52,620 nucleotides of DNA from Deltaproteobacteria bacterium (GCA_030272815.1 JAJSZT010000018.1:1-52620), one strand, 5' to 3'. Counted from the first letter of the stretch, positions 33,697 to 43,484 are shown. The notes: generated from the letters alone by a model not told the origin. Made by a program: numbers and translations.

Positions 33697-35045
33697 AAAA
33701 GATACATACTTTTCTAACCATAATCCTGATGGTTGCAATGCCCGCATTAGGGGCAGAGAACAGTGCAACCACTTTGGATGCACTGCTTGAACATGTGAAG
33801 CAGGCACGAATTCAGGGGGAGGAAATAAACCGAGAGAGAGAAAAGCGCTTTTTGGCTGAAAAAAACAGGCAGGAAGAGATGTTGCGCAAAGCGCGTGTCG
33901 AACTCAAGCGTGAAGAGAAGTTAAGCAATACATTAAATAAAAGGATTGATGCTAACGAAAAAAAATTGGCCGACATGGAAACGACTCTGCAGCAGCGTAT
34001 GGGGACCCTTGGTGAAATGTTTGGTATGGTGCGTCAGGTGGCGGGGGATTTGCTTGCATTAGTCGATAATTCACTTGTTTCTGCACAGTATCCAGGCAGA
34101 GGCGAATTTTTGGACATGTTGTCTCAAAGCAAGGAACTGCCCAATATAGAGCAGTTGGAGCAGTTATGGTTTGTACTTCAGCAGGAAATGACCGAATCGG
34201 GCAAAGTGGTGAAGTTCAGAACCAATGTGGTAACCCCAAACGGTGAATCTCATGAAGCCGAGGTAACGCGTGTGGGCGTGTTTACCGCGGTCAGCAAGGG
34301 TAAGTTTCTTCACTATTTACCGGAAAGCAAAAAATTCGTCAGTCTACCCCGTCAGCCGGGTAACCATTCTGAGCAAACGGCAAGGGAGTTTGAGCAAACA
34401 ACCAGGGGTGTTGCGCCAATGGTGCTTGATCCCACCCGCGGCACCATTCTTGATCTAATAGCACAAAAACCTACTTTTCTTGCACGTATTCAACAGGGCG
34501 GAATAATCGGATATGTCATTATAGCTCTTGGGATCGTCGGTTTTCTGATCGGTTTGTTTAGATTTGTTTACCTATCCATTGTCGGTAAACGTATGTATAA
34601 GCAGATGAGGAATATCTTAAAACCAAATCCCAAAAATCCATTGGGACGCGTGATTTCTGCCTATGAAAAACACAAAACCGGAGATATAGAAAATGTGGAG
34701 ATTAATCTGGATGAAGCGGTCCTGAAAGAGATTCCCATGCTCAAGCATGGTCAGGATATTATAAAACTGTTTGCTGCAGCCGCTCCTTTGCTTGGATTGT
34801 TGGGCACAGTTACCGGGATGATTGGTACCTTTCAGGCCATTACCCTTTTTGGCACCGGTGATCCTAAATTGATGGCAAGCGGGATTTCCCAGGCTCTGGT
34901 TACCACAATGTTAGGTTTGACCGTGGCTATCCCCCTGCTTTTTATCCATTGCCTGATAGCATCCAGGAGCAAAGTGCTAATTCAGATATTGGAAGAGCAA
35001 AGTGCAGGTTTGATTGCCAAAAAAACAGACCAGAAAGAGGAATAA
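33693..35045 (+). CDS. Long ExbB-type protein (TtpC-like), Ton system II
   Basis: A 450-residue member of the MotA/TolQ/ExbB family with a periplasmic N-terminal extension. A signal peptide (about 1-20) is followed by a coiled coil (about 25-110) and a globular part to about 260. Three membrane helices follow (GGIIGYVIIALGIVGFLIGL, the AAPLLGLLGTVTGMIGTF helix and LVTTMLGLTVAIPLLF). In Vibrio TonB2 systems the similar protein TtpC is needed in addition to a normal ExbB. The neighbouring order supports the same here. ATGA overlap with DUF3450 gene. Confidence 0.88.
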   Translation: MKKIHTFLTIILMVAMPALGAENSATTLDALLEHVKQARIQGEEINREREKRFLAEKNRQEEMLRKARVELKREEKLSNTLNKRIDANEKKLADMETTLQQRMGTLGEMFGMVRQVAGDLLALVDNSLVSAQYPGRGEFLDMLSQSKELPNIEQLEQLWFVLQQEMTESGKVVKFRTNVVTPNGESHEAEVTRVGVFTAVSKGKFLHYLPESKKFVSLPRQPGNHSEQTAREFEQTTRGVAPMVLDPTRGTILDLIAQKPTFLARIQQGGIIGYVIIALGIVGFLIGLFRFVYLSIVGKRMYKQMRNILKPNPKNPLGRVISAYEKHKTGDIENVEINLDEAVLKEIPMLKHGQDIIKLFAAAAPLLGLLGTVTGMIGTFQAITLFGTGDPKLMASGISQALVTTMLGLTVAIPLLFIHCLIASRSKVLIQILEEQSAGLIAKKTDQKEE

Positions 35046-35046
35046 A

Positions 35047-35580
35047 ATGGTGACAGAGCGGTTCATTTGCGAGGCAATCCTTGATGTCAGAACGTTTATG
35101 GAAATGGGAGGATCCATCCTTTGGCTGATTTTATTGGTTGCTGTGGTACTTTTTGCACTTATCATTGAGCGGTTTTGGTTTGTTAAAATAACCTGTCCGT
35201 GCCTTATGTCAGCCTGGATGGAGGAGTGGAACAGGCGTGAGGACAAATCTTCCTGGTTTGCACGACAAATTCGACAAGCCATGATTTCCCAAGCCAATAT
35301 CATTTTATACCGACCCATTCCGTTTATCAGAACCCTTACTGTCATTTCTCCTTTGCTTGGGCTGCTGGGAACGGTAATTGGAATGATAGAGGTCTTTGAT
35401 GTAGTAGCGGGGGCAGGTACCGGAAATCCAAGAGCCGTAGCTTCTGGCGTATCCCAGGCCATGATAACTACGATGGCAGGAATGGTGGTGGCGCTGGCAG
35501 GACTTTTTTTTGGAACATGGGTCAGGCAATATGTCAAGATAGAAACAGAGCGTCTTTCAAACGGTTTAAGAGAGGGTTAA
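35047..35580 (+). CDS. exbB: ExbB, Ton system II
   Basis: A 177-residue ExbB/TolQ protein starting at ATG 35047, one base after the stop of the long ExbB; the frame reaches further upstream inside that gene, but GAGGAATAAA precedes this ATG. Helix 1 is at about 20-40 (ILWLILLVAVVLFALIIERF). Motifs TVISPLLGLLGTVIGMIEVF and SQAMITTMAGMVVALAGLF form the channel helices. Normal length for the compact ExbB of such operons. Confidence 0.9.
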   Translation: MVTERFICEAILDVRTFMEMGGSILWLILLVAVVLFALIIERFWFVKITCPCLMSAWMEEWNRREDKSSWFARQIRQAMISQANIILYRPIPFIRTLTVISPLLGLLGTVIGMIEVFDVVAGAGTGNPRAVASGVSQAMITTMAGMVVALAGLFFGTWVRQYVKIETERLSNGLREG

Positions 35581-35586
35581 AGCGTT

Positions 35587-35994
35587 ATGAGAATTCGCAG
35601 ATTTAGTTCGGAACAGGAAGAAGAAGCAGCAATAAATATAACACCCCTTTTGGATATCGTATTTATTATGTTGATTTTTTTCATTGTCACTACCTCTTTT
35701 GTAAGGGAATCAGGCGTTTCAGTCAATCGTCCTGCAGCCGTCACGGCCAAACATAAGCCAAAGGCCATTATAATGGTTGGCATCAAGTCAAACGGTGAAA
35801 TCTGGATGGAAAAACGGATGACGGATATCAGGGCGGTGCGAGCAAATGTGGAGCGCTTGCATGCAGAAAACCCTGTGGCATCTGCGCTTATTGTGGCTGA
35901 CGAAGATGTAAAAACGGGTCTCCTGGTTGATGTGATGGATCAGATACGTTTGGCAGGTATTGAAAATGTTTCTATTGCTGCAAAAGTGGATTAA
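35587..35994 (+). CDS. exbD: ExbD, Ton system II
   Basis: A 135-residue ExbD/TolR protein with INITPLLDIVFIMLIFFIVT, containing the membrane Asp, and a periplasmic domain (VASALIVADEDVKTG). It lies 6 bases after exbB. Its final codons overlap the tonB start. Confidence 0.92.
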   Translation: MRIRRFSSEQEEEAAINITPLLDIVFIMLIFFIVTTSFVRESGVSVNRPAAVTAKHKPKAIIMVGIKSNGEIWMEKRMTDIRAVRANVERLHAENPVASALIVADEDVKTGLLVDVMDQIRLAGIENVSIAAKVD

Positions 35995-36721
35995 CGATAG
36001 AGCCAAAAGATTTGGCATATCGGCAGGGGGAGCACTCCTAATTACTTTTGGCATTTTTTGGCTCATGCAATATATGATTGGAGTGGATAATAAAGATGGG
36101 AAAGTAGAAAAGAGCTTTGAAATTGCCGATTTTGTCCGCATAAAACAGAGGGGAACCGAGGTTGAACACAAACAACGCGCCAAACACAGGAAGCCTCCCA
36201 AACCTAAAAAGCAGCCAAAATCTCCTTCAAAACCCTCTGCAACCCGTATGCCAGGTTCAACCACGCATAGCATACCATCTTCCCTCCAGATGAATATCCA
36301 AATACCTAATGTCAAGCTTCCCTTATCCATGGGCAGCGGCCCTGTATTGGGAGATGTTTTTATTCCCAAAGAAGCCATAGGAAAAGGAATGAAAGGGGGG
36401 CTGGGTCTTCCCTTCGCAGCAGATGGGAGCGAGCGCGGTTTTATGGATGAGCAGGAGCTTATTCCTTTGGTTCAGATTCCTCCTCCCTATCCGTATGAGG
36501 CAAAAATGCTTAGTCGCGAGGGCATGGTCGAGCTTGAATATACGGTAACCGAAAAAGGTCTGGTTAAAGATATCGTGATAGTACATGCCAAAAACAAAAA
36601 TTTGTTTGGACAGGCTGCTATGCAGGCGGTTTCCAAATGGAAATACAAGCCCCTGATAGTAGATGGCAAACCAGTGCCGGTGCTGGTTAGGGTAATAATT
36701 CAATTTGAGTTGACGCGATGA
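35966..36721 (+). CDS. tonB: TonB-type energy transducer, Ton system II
   Basis: A protein of about 251 residues from ATG 35966 (TTG 35960 is in the same frame); the start overlaps exbD by 29 bases. One N-terminal membrane helix (GGALLITFGIFWLMQYMIGV), a Lys/Pro-rich linker (KPPKPKKQPKSPSKP), and a C-terminal TonB domain with PPPYPYEAKMLSREGMVELE and AVSKWKYKPLIVDGKPV. The domain is the type found in TonB2 and related transducers. It passes into the TPR gene by an ATGA overlap. Confidence 0.9.
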   Translation: MFLLLQKWINDRAKRFGISAGGALLITFGIFWLMQYMIGVDNKDGKVEKSFEIADFVRIKQRGTEVEHKQRAKHRKPPKPKKQPKSPSKPSATRMPGSTTHSIPSSLQMNIQIPNVKLPLSMGSGPVLGDVFIPKEAIGKGMKGGLGLPFAADGSERGFMDEQELIPLVQIPPPYPYEAKMLSREGMVELEYTVTEKGLVKDIVIVHAKNKNLFGQAAMQAVSKWKYKPLIVDGKPVPVLVRVIIQFELTR

Positions 36722-37950
36722 CGATACGTTTTGAAACCATTTTGTTGCTTTTTGGATTGGTTTTTTTGATCGAACAGAGTGATAGCCTACTGATAGCCAT
36801 AGCTCATGCCCATGAATCTGATTCATCCTCACTTTCTCCTCATACCTATAGAAAACTAAATGAAATTCAGACCTTAATTACAAAAGAGAATTACCCCGAA
36901 GCTGCCAGGAAATTACAAAAACTTCTTTTCTCGGTGAAGCGAAGCTATGAGAAAGCATACGTGTTAGGTACCTATGCCTATCTATATACGTCTTTAAAAG
37001 ATTATACTCGTGCGATTAAATATTTCAAGGCTGCATTAGAGCTCAAGGTTTTGCCGGAATCTACTCAGAAAAATATGCTGTTCAATTTGGCGCAACTCTA
37101 TATCATAACGGAGCAATATGATCAGGTCATTGATACGATGAAACCCTGGATAGCGCATGCAGAAAAACCGAACTGTGATGCATACATAATATTGGGTAAT
37201 GCCTTAACCCAATTAGGTCGATACCATGAAGCACTTGAACCCGTCAAAAGGGCTATAGAACTATCCGAAGAGCCCAAAGAGAATTGGTATCAACTGTTAT
37301 TGGCTATACAGTATCAGCTTGAAGAATATGCCGAATGTGTACATACACTGGGTAGAATGATTTGCCTTTTTCCAAATAAGAAAACCTATTGGATGCAGCT
37401 TTCATCTATCTACCTGAACCTTCAAGATCACGACAAATCTCTTGCTATTATGGAGATGGCTTATAGACTTAATTTTTTTAATAATAGTAAAGACTTCATC
37501 CGCCTTGCCCAATTGCTTATGTATTGTGGCATCCCCCATAATGCAGGCAGATTACTAGAAAAAGGGCTAAAAGAGGTAAGGATCGAAGATTCGGAAAAAA
37601 CCCGGCAAATCTTATCCAATGCCTGGGCTCAGGCAAGAGAAACAGAGCTTGCGATACAGGCATTAGAACATGCGGCAAAGCATTCAGACAAAGGCGATCT
37701 GTATGTACACCTTGCTCAACTAAAAATCGATCAAGAAAAGTGGAGCGAAGCGGTAACGGCTCTTCAGGCCGCGTTCAAAAAAAACATTACCAAGCGCAAA
37801 GGCAATGCCTACCTAATGCTTGGACTAGCCTATTATGAGTTAAAGGATGCCAGAAAATCACGCAATGCCCTGCTTGAAGCCGTCAAGTCCAAGGAAACCA
37901 AAAAGGTTGCGAATCACTGGATAGAGCAATTAGAATTCGACAAGGATTAA
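36718..37950 (+). CDS. Tetratricopeptide-repeat protein, Ton system II
   Basis: A 410-residue protein with a hydrophobic N terminus (about 5-28) serving as signal or anchor, then about 8-10 TPR helices pairs such as AYLYTSLKDYTRAIKYFKAA, ILGNALTQLGRYHEALEPVK and MLGLAYYELKDARKSRNALL. TPR proteins at this position are part of TonB2-type operons and probably scaffold or tune the complex in the periplasm. Overlaps tonB by four bases. Last gene of the operon. Confidence 0.88.
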   Translation: MTIRFETILLLFGLVFLIEQSDSLLIAIAHAHESDSSSLSPHTYRKLNEIQTLITKENYPEAARKLQKLLFSVKRSYEKAYVLGTYAYLYTSLKDYTRAIKYFKAALELKVLPESTQKNMLFNLAQLYIITEQYDQVIDTMKPWIAHAEKPNCDAYIILGNALTQLGRYHEALEPVKRAIELSEEPKENWYQLLLAIQYQLEEYAECVHTLGRMICLFPNKKTYWMQLSSIYLNLQDHDKSLAIMEMAYRLNFFNNSKDFIRLAQLLMYCGIPHNAGRLLEKGLKEVRIEDSEKTRQILSNAWAQARETELAIQALEHAAKHSDKGDLYVHLAQLKIDQEKWSEAVTALQAAFKKNITKRKGNAYLMLGLAYYELKDARKSRNALLEAVKSKETKKVANHWIEQLEFDKD

Positions 37951-37982
37951 CTTCAGATATTTGCGATGCTTTAGAGATATTT

Positions 37983-38268
37983 ACCGCATAAGGAGCATTA
38001 TGAGGATCAATCAGAGTGCGATGTCTGCCAGTATGCTGCTATCATGACTTTCGAGGTGAAGTGATGATCAGGTGGGAAAGTGAGAAAAACTGATCAAGAA
38101 AAGGGGGGATCTGGATATGAAGAAATTAAGATTGCTGGTTTTTTTGTTAGGGATTTTGGTTTTATCTTGCTTTGTGTTAGCCTGGCAGATGAAGAAAAGA
38201 AAGAAGATGTGGATAAATCCGTAAAGCTTGAACGGATTGTGGTTACTTCTCCAAGAACGGATGAAGAG
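37983..38268 (+). pseudogene. Broken copy of DUF4198 3' end plus receptor 6 5' end
   Basis: This stretch matches 27422-27716 almost base for base: the last 27 or so codons of the DUF4198 gene, the intergenic spacer, and the first 50 codons of receptor 6. A one-base deletion in the signal-peptide region (GGGATTTTGG versus GGGATTTTTGG) breaks the receptor frame, and homology stops after GATGAAGAG. It is a relic, not a gene. Confidence 0.88.
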
Positions 38269-38423
38269 CAGCAATTCTCATTATGAGATATTCTACAATA
38301 TATCAAATAGTTGTGATTTTTTGTCTATTGTTGACAACTTTGTTTTTCGTCGAATTTCGTAGAAATTCTCATTTTTCTGAGAGAGCTTGAAGTGTATCAT
38401 CAGAAATTTACAAACTTATTGCT

Positions 38424-38556
38424 CTTTATCCTGGGCAATTTATGGATTATCTATTTTTGCATAAAAAGCAGGCCTATCACCTCTTTGTTCGGATCAGGAA
38501 CCATAGGATTAGGTATGTTATTCGCATTTTAAGAGAAAAAACAGGAGTGTTGGAAG
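38424..38556 (+). pseudogene. Broken copy of the amino acid permease 3' end
   Basis: These bases match about 32104-32241, the end of the APC permease gene and its trailing bases (GGCAATTTATGGATTATCTA, then AGCAGGCC, GGATTAGG). They lie after about 155 unrelated bases following the receptor 6 relic. Together the two relics keep the order of the source region with everything between deleted. The intervening 155 bases contain a GAATTTC-GTA-GAAATTC palindrome. Confidence 0.85.
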
Positions 38557-38581
38557 AAACCATTCATAAGGAGGTAAAAAA

Positions 38582-40813
38582 ATGAACAAACGACTGATTT
38601 TATCCATTGTATGTATTTTTTTTCTAATCGTGGCAACTAATTCCATAGCCGGTGATGAAGGTGAAAAGGTTTATTCACTGGGAACGATTACAGTGCAGGA
38701 CCAATTAATTCTTCCTACCAGGCAAGCCGGAGATTCTCTTTATACAGGAAGTTCGGTAACTAAGAAAGGGCTTGAACTTTTAGGCACACCTGCTGAAACA
38801 AGCATCTATAATACATTAAGTATTCTGCCCGGAACCAATGTGGAAAGTCTTGACCCTTACGGGCTGAGTCATTCATACACGCGGGTAAGGGGACTAAAAG
38901 ATAGATATATCGGGATGACGGTTGAAGGTGTTCCTAATTACGGGATCATGTCGATAGGTGCGCGGGAACATATATATGATACGCAAAATGTAAAAAGCGT
39001 CAGCCTGTATAAGGGGGCAAGCCCGGCTGACCTTGGAACTGGTTCCGGCAATAGAGGGGGAGCGATAGAATTACAATTAAGAAGACCGGAAGACAAAATT
39101 GGAGCCGAGATAACTCAAAGTTTTGGTTCCGATGATTTTATGAGAACATTCTTGAGGGTTGATTCCGGAAAGCTGCCGACAAAAACAAAGTTTTTCGCCT
39201 CATATTCTTATTCAAAAGCAGATAAATGGAAAGGAGAAGGAGAGCTTGGCCCAAGGGATCATGTCACATTAGGATTAAGTCAGGAATTTGGTGACAAGGT
39301 GAATTGCGATATCTTTTTCAATTTCAATGAAATCGAAAGACATTCCTTTCAAAGCCTGACTTACGAGGAAGCCAGAGATATAGATAACTATTATGATAAA
39401 TCGTTTATTCCAGAACTCACATCTGATCCCAACAAGAATAAAGACTATTATGATTACAATCGTGAAAAATTCATAAACAGAGACCTCATGGCGATCATTG
39501 ATGTAGCAGTTTCTGAAAACACCAATCTGTCTTTGAAGCCTTATTATTCCAGTGAAGATGCAAGCACAAAGGGGAAAGCGCAATTTATGATGGGCAGCGC
39601 AAAGACACCTGGGATAGTGGATAAGACCAAGGATTTAGAACGGTACGGGATTATCCCTGAACTTAGCGTTGATTTTTCAGCATATACAATAACCGCCGGT
39701 TATTGGTTTGAATCGCATAATCTGGAAAAATATCTGGAAAAATATGTCACCACTTTCAGCGGATTACAGTACAAGGGGTATTCTTATTATGCAAAAAATG
39801 ACGGAGATGGTGAAATTCATAGTCCTTACGCCAAGATATCCGGCGAACTGGATAAATTTAAATTTCAGGCAGGACTGAAATATTTTTATTATGAAGAGCC
39901 GGCAAGCACCGGATACACAACAAACAAAACCACACTGCAACTAACAGAAGATCCTGATATCAGTCTAAAAGCAGTTGATTATGATGAATTTCTTCCTACA
40001 GCGGGCATTGGCTGGGAATTTAGCACAAACAGTGAAATGTACTTTAATTATGGCAGAAACTATATGAGACCATATGCTTATGTTCCGGTTAGCACAAACT
40101 ATGTAAAAAACCGCCAAGCTTTTAAAGATGCTAATATGACATTGCAGGACATTTTAGACAAATGGGAGATGGAAACATCGGATAACTTTGATATCAGTTT
40201 CAGATATCATCGTAAATCCTTTTCAATAGCCCCTGTTGCTTTTTATAGCAAACATCATGACCTGCTGGTAAGTATTGATGATCAGAATGTAATTAATAAC
40301 GGTAAACCGGTCAGTTATCATCAAAACGTAGGCGATGCGACTTCTTATGGATTTGAACTGGAAACAAGTTTTTGTCCGTCAAAAAATCTAATTGTATATT
40401 TCAACCCCAGTTATACTGATATGAGTTTTGACGATAATTTTGAAACAAAGGGCAGTGTTCTAAAAATCAAGGGGAATCAGCTTCCTGATACTCCTAAATG
40501 GGTCATAAAATCAGGCCTGATTTACACTATTTCCGATTTTGAGATCAGTCCCATGGTTAGATGGGTTGACAAAAGATACGGCGATGCCGCAAACAAAGAA
40601 GAAGTTGATGATTACACTGTTGTCGATTTGGGCATAAAATATTCAAAAGAAGATTTTTGGTGGTTAAAGCATGCAAGCATCGGGCTTGAATTAAAGAACC
40701 TGTTTGATGAAAAATATGTCGGCGCAATCTATGCGAGTGACACAGCAACGAGCGTAGACTATTATGCCGGTTCTCCATTTACGGTGATATTCAGCATAGG
40801 TGGGAAGTTCTAA
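38582..40813 (+). CDS. TonB-dependent outer-membrane receptor 7
   Basis: A 743-residue receptor after AAGGAGG, with signal peptide to about residue 23 (NSIAG). SLGTITVQDQLI is the likely TonB-box region. The plug has IYNTLSILPGTNVESLDPYG, TRVRGLKDRY, VEGVPNYGIM and VKSVSLYKGASPAD. The last barrel strand is FTVIFSIGGKF. It is the most diverged of the seven receptors and the only one next to Ton system II. The preceding relics suggest it was placed here by duplication and deletion. No in-frame TGA. Substrate unknown. Confidence 0.9.
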   Translation: MNKRLILSIVCIFFLIVATNSIAGDEGEKVYSLGTITVQDQLILPTRQAGDSLYTGSSVTKKGLELLGTPAETSIYNTLSILPGTNVESLDPYGLSHSYTRVRGLKDRYIGMTVEGVPNYGIMSIGAREHIYDTQNVKSVSLYKGASPADLGTGSGNRGGAIELQLRRPEDKIGAEITQSFGSDDFMRTFLRVDSGKLPTKTKFFASYSYSKADKWKGEGELGPRDHVTLGLSQEFGDKVNCDIFFNFNEIERHSFQSLTYEEARDIDNYYDKSFIPELTSDPNKNKDYYDYNREKFINRDLMAIIDVAVSENTNLSLKPYYSSEDASTKGKAQFMMGSAKTPGIVDKTKDLERYGIIPELSVDFSAYTITAGYWFESHNLEKYLEKYVTTFSGLQYKGYSYYAKNDGDGEIHSPYAKISGELDKFKFQAGLKYFYYEEPASTGYTTNKTTLQLTEDPDISLKAVDYDEFLPTAGIGWEFSTNSEMYFNYGRNYMRPYAYVPVSTNYVKNRQAFKDANMTLQDILDKWEMETSDNFDISFRYHRKSFSIAPVAFYSKHHDLLVSIDDQNVINNGKPVSYHQNVGDATSYGFELETSFCPSKNLIVYFNPSYTDMSFDDNFETKGSVLKIKGNQLPDTPKWVIKSGLIYTISDFEISPMVRWVDKRYGDAANKEEVDDYTVVDLGIKYSKEDFWWLKHASIGLELKNLFDEKYVGAIYASDTATSVDYYAGSPFTVIFSIGGKF

Positions 40814-40880
40814 TCAAAAGGCGTCAGGGGTCAGAATATATCGTGGTTATGAATTCTGACTCCTGACTTCTATCCCGGCT

Positions 40881-42002
40881 CTATTGAAGACTCTGGATGA
40901 CCGCGTAAGGGTCTGTTCCTTCCATTGCAAGCTTTTGGGCCAAAGCTGCCTGCCCGAAGAATTTTTTTATTTCTTTTACGTATGTCAGTTTTTTGGCCAT
41001 ACTGATAGAGGCCATTTTGACAGACAGTTTTGCCCTGGAAATGAAATAAGCAGGGTTTGCTTTTCCTCCGGACGGAGCAAAATTCTGATAATTCTGGCCT
41101 GCATCTGCAAATATACTTTTCCAGTCTACACCCAGTACCACTCCTTCGCAAGAATTGCTTTTTTTATTGACTCGCATGACTATGACTGCCAGGGGAGGTA
41201 TAGGGGCATCCTTAAACCACAGGTCTTGCGAATATTTTTCTATTTTTTGTTTACTGACAGCCTTGGAAAAAGCAGCCGATTTTCCAGTTGTGGTGTCGAA
41301 TATAATCTGGAGGGCATCAAGTGAGCAACCTGGAGGTGCGCCTATGAACATGTATTTTTCCCCCTTGCGTAGCGGGTATTTCTTCTGCAAATATTCCCCT
41401 ATAATAAAACCGGTATTAAGGCCGGGGCAGATGTGATTATGGAATTCGGCTGTTTTCAGTAAAGACCAGGAAACATCTGCTGCCCAGCAATGAGAAATCG
41501 TTACAACGGAAAAAAGGGTTTTACTGCCGATTATCCCTGAGGCTGCTTTTTTCCAGTCCTGGGATTTAAAAATTTTTTCCAGAGAAATATCAATCTGCTG
41601 TTGTGTGAATCCTTTTTCACTCCATTTGGTAAAAATCAGTTTGCCGTTATCCTTTCTGTATAGTGCACACCACAACGGCTCAGCAAACGGGGTATGAACT
41701 GTCAAAAGACTTTTTGTGCCCATAGTACAGGCTGTAACATTCGACACTATGTCGAGGAAAGCCTCTGTAGTTTTTCCGTTTATTGTGCCGTATCCTGCAT
41801 TGGTTAAAGCAAGAAGCCTTTCATCGCCCTTTTCAAGACCTATCTTGTTACGGGCATTAAAAACCGCATTCATGGCCTGGATCATTTCTTTATTATAGTT
41901 TATTTCTCTGTATTCTTCAAATCCACAGGCCAGGAGATTAAGCTCCATTAACAAAAAGACCATACATCCAACAAGTAAACTACCGGCAAATTTTTTCATC
42001 AT
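40881..42002 (-). CDS. Exported FmdE-domain lipoprotein
   Basis: A 373-residue protein with an N-terminal signal that ends in LLAC, a plausible lipobox (Cys26). The first half (about 27-185) is unassigned. From 188 an FmdE-type domain follows with HNHICPGLNTGFIIGEYL, FIGAPPGCSLDALQIIFDTT and a Cys-rich, His-containing pattern typical of the family. FmdE domains bind zinc or related metals. It lies last in the minus-strand ABC-transporter operon. With the fusion protein at 25200 it is the second exported FmdE homologue in the window. Function beyond metal or cofactor binding is unknown. Confidence 0.75.
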   Translation of the reverse strand: MMKKFAGSLLVGCMVFLLMELNLLACGFEEYREINYNKEMIQAMNAVFNARNKIGLEKGDERLLALTNAGYGTINGKTTEAFLDIVSNVTACTMGTKSLLTVHTPFAEPLWCALYRKDNGKLIFTKWSEKGFTQQQIDISLEKIFKSQDWKKAASGIIGSKTLFSVVTISHCWAADVSWSLLKTAEFHNHICPGLNTGFIIGEYLQKKYPLRKGEKYMFIGAPPGCSLDALQIIFDTTTGKSAAFSKAVSKQKIEKYSQDLWFKDAPIPPLAVIVMRVNKKSNSCEGVVLGVDWKSIFADAGQNYQNFAPSGGKANPAYFISRAKLSVKMASISMAKKLTYVKEIKKFFGQAALAQKLAMEGTDPYAVIQSLQ

Positions 42003-42293
42003 CTTATTCTCCTCTTTTTACAAAATATAACTGTAAGCGTTCACGGAACATTGAAATTAGAAATTAGAAATTTGGCCTTCATGCTTTTGTACTGTTGATG
42101 AACGTATTCAATTTTGGGCCGAGTTTTTCAACTATTGCTTTTATATTTGCAGCTATGCTGTCAGATGGTCATATTATCTGATAGCCCACGGTGTTCTGAA
42201 CCTTTCATCTCTCCCTAATTTCTACTTTCCAATTTCAAGTTTCAAGCCGTGAACGGCTACATATAATCATATATCATACCCAATGTTGGTTCA
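42003..42293. other. Spacer with decayed low-complexity repeats
   Basis: 291 bases between two minus-strand genes. It contains AAATTAGAAATTAGAAATTT near 42055 and related words near 42220. A short minus-strand frame near 42170-42090 (AIVEKLGPKLNTFINST) may be chance or a remnant. No supported gene. Confidence 0.5.
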
Positions 42294-43298
42294 TCAATAC
42301 AATTTTTCTTCACATTTTTTGTTCCCAAAAGCCTTAGCAATAATCTCAAGATTGTTGCGTATACTTTTTAAATACCCATCAGGGTCAATCCTGCCTTCCT
42401 TGTCTAAAGCCGGATCCATCGAATTGAGCACTACCAATTTTGCTCCGGCATCCATTACAGCCCGGATTATTTCAGGCTTTGGTTCCCATTTGTGAATTAC
42501 AACTTTAATCTTGTCCTGTTGAAGTCTTGTCTTCAGATTGGATAGATCTTCTTCTGTCCAGTAGAAATCATCTTTTAAGAAATAGCCTGCTACATGGAGG
42601 TTCAGGTCGTTTGTAAAGTAGGGAAAGACATCTGTCAGGCCAAATACTTCAAGCGATTCCAGTTCTGCAAACATGTTTTCATATTTGAGTCTGAGCCTGA
42701 AAAGCTCTTTTTTGAAAGTAACCAGATTTTTGTCAATCACCGCGGCATCTTTTGGGCTGAGGCGTTTCAAATCTCCGGCAATGATGCTAAGCATTTTTGA
42801 GGCATTTGAGAGGCTGAGCCAGATGTAGGGAGAGATGGTCTGATGATCTTTACGGAGAGATTTACCTGTTTGTGCACCCGGCAAAAGAGGGCAGCTATCC
42901 GGAACTTCAAGAATGGAAACACCTGTGAGGGCAGGGTCAAACGGCATAGATGCATCTATTTCAATAATCCTGATATTCCATTTTCTTGCATAGATATAAA
43001 GTGGGTCATGTTTCCATACACTCCTGATCGTAATAACCGCATCAGCCCCTGCAGCATAATCTTTAACTTCTTTTTCATGCTTCTTGAAGTAGTGTCCAAG
43101 TCTTCCCATGGGGTATCCGGCCGGACCCAGGTTGCTGACCTTTATTGATGTACCTTTGGTCAGGATACTTGTAAAGGAATAGGTAGACTGAAGACAGGTA
43201 AGCACAAGTGGGTTCTTCTGAGCTGCATGTCCGGGTGCTCCCAAAAGGACAAATATATTAAAAATAAATATGGAAAACGCAATACCAACCTGTTTCAA
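42294..43298 (-). CDS. Metal ABC transporter substrate-binding protein, divergent
   Basis: A 334-residue protein with signal peptide to about residue 25 (GHAAQ), then a TroA/ZnuA-type two-lobe fold with a long connecting helix. Features include the GADAVITIRSVWKHDP region, TISPYIWLSLSNASKML (where typical ZnuA proteins have DPHVWLDP) and NDLNLHVAGYF. Several usual metal ligands are replaced, so it may bind a metal complex or have an accessory role. It lies in the same operon as a second, more typical binding protein at 45544. Confidence 0.72.
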   Translation of the reverse strand: MKQVGIAFSIFIFNIFVLLGAPGHAAQKNPLVLTCLQSTYSFTSILTKGTSIKVSNLGPAGYPMGRLGHYFKKHEKEVKDYAAGADAVITIRSVWKHDPLYIYARKWNIRIIEIDASMPFDPALTGVSILEVPDSCPLLPGAQTGKSLRKDHQTISPYIWLSLSNASKMLSIIAGDLKRLSPKDAAVIDKNLVTFKKELFRLRLKYENMFAELESLEVFGLTDVFPYFTNDLNLHVAGYFLKDDFYWTEEDLSNLKTRLQQDKIKVVIHKWEPKPEIIRAVMDAGAKLVVLNSMDPALDKEGRIDPDGYLKSIRNNLEIIAKAFGNKKCEEKLY

Positions 43299-43330
43299 TT
43301 TATATCTCCTCTCAGGGCTCGAATCGCCCT

Positions 43331-43436
43331 TATAGACTTTCAGATAAATAATTTCACTGTGTTATCAGTCGTTGACGTATAACTAATACGCCTTCCTCCT
43401 TCTGGCCTTGTGAAATTAATTATCTGAAAGTCTATA
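43331..43436. mobile_element. MITE-like element, copy 1 (copy 2 at 46510-46632)
   Basis: TATAGACTTTCAGATAAATA at the left is inverted at the right as ATTATCTGAAAGTCTATA, and TTTCACTG/TGTGAAAT extend the arms. The interior differs from copy 2, but the ends are the same. It separates the NikL-like gene from the binding-protein gene. About 30 bases related to the 5796-5960 element follow immediately. Confidence 0.8.
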
Positions 43437-43484
43437 GGTCTTGCTCAAAATAACTTCACATTTTTGGAAACAAGTTGTCTAATT

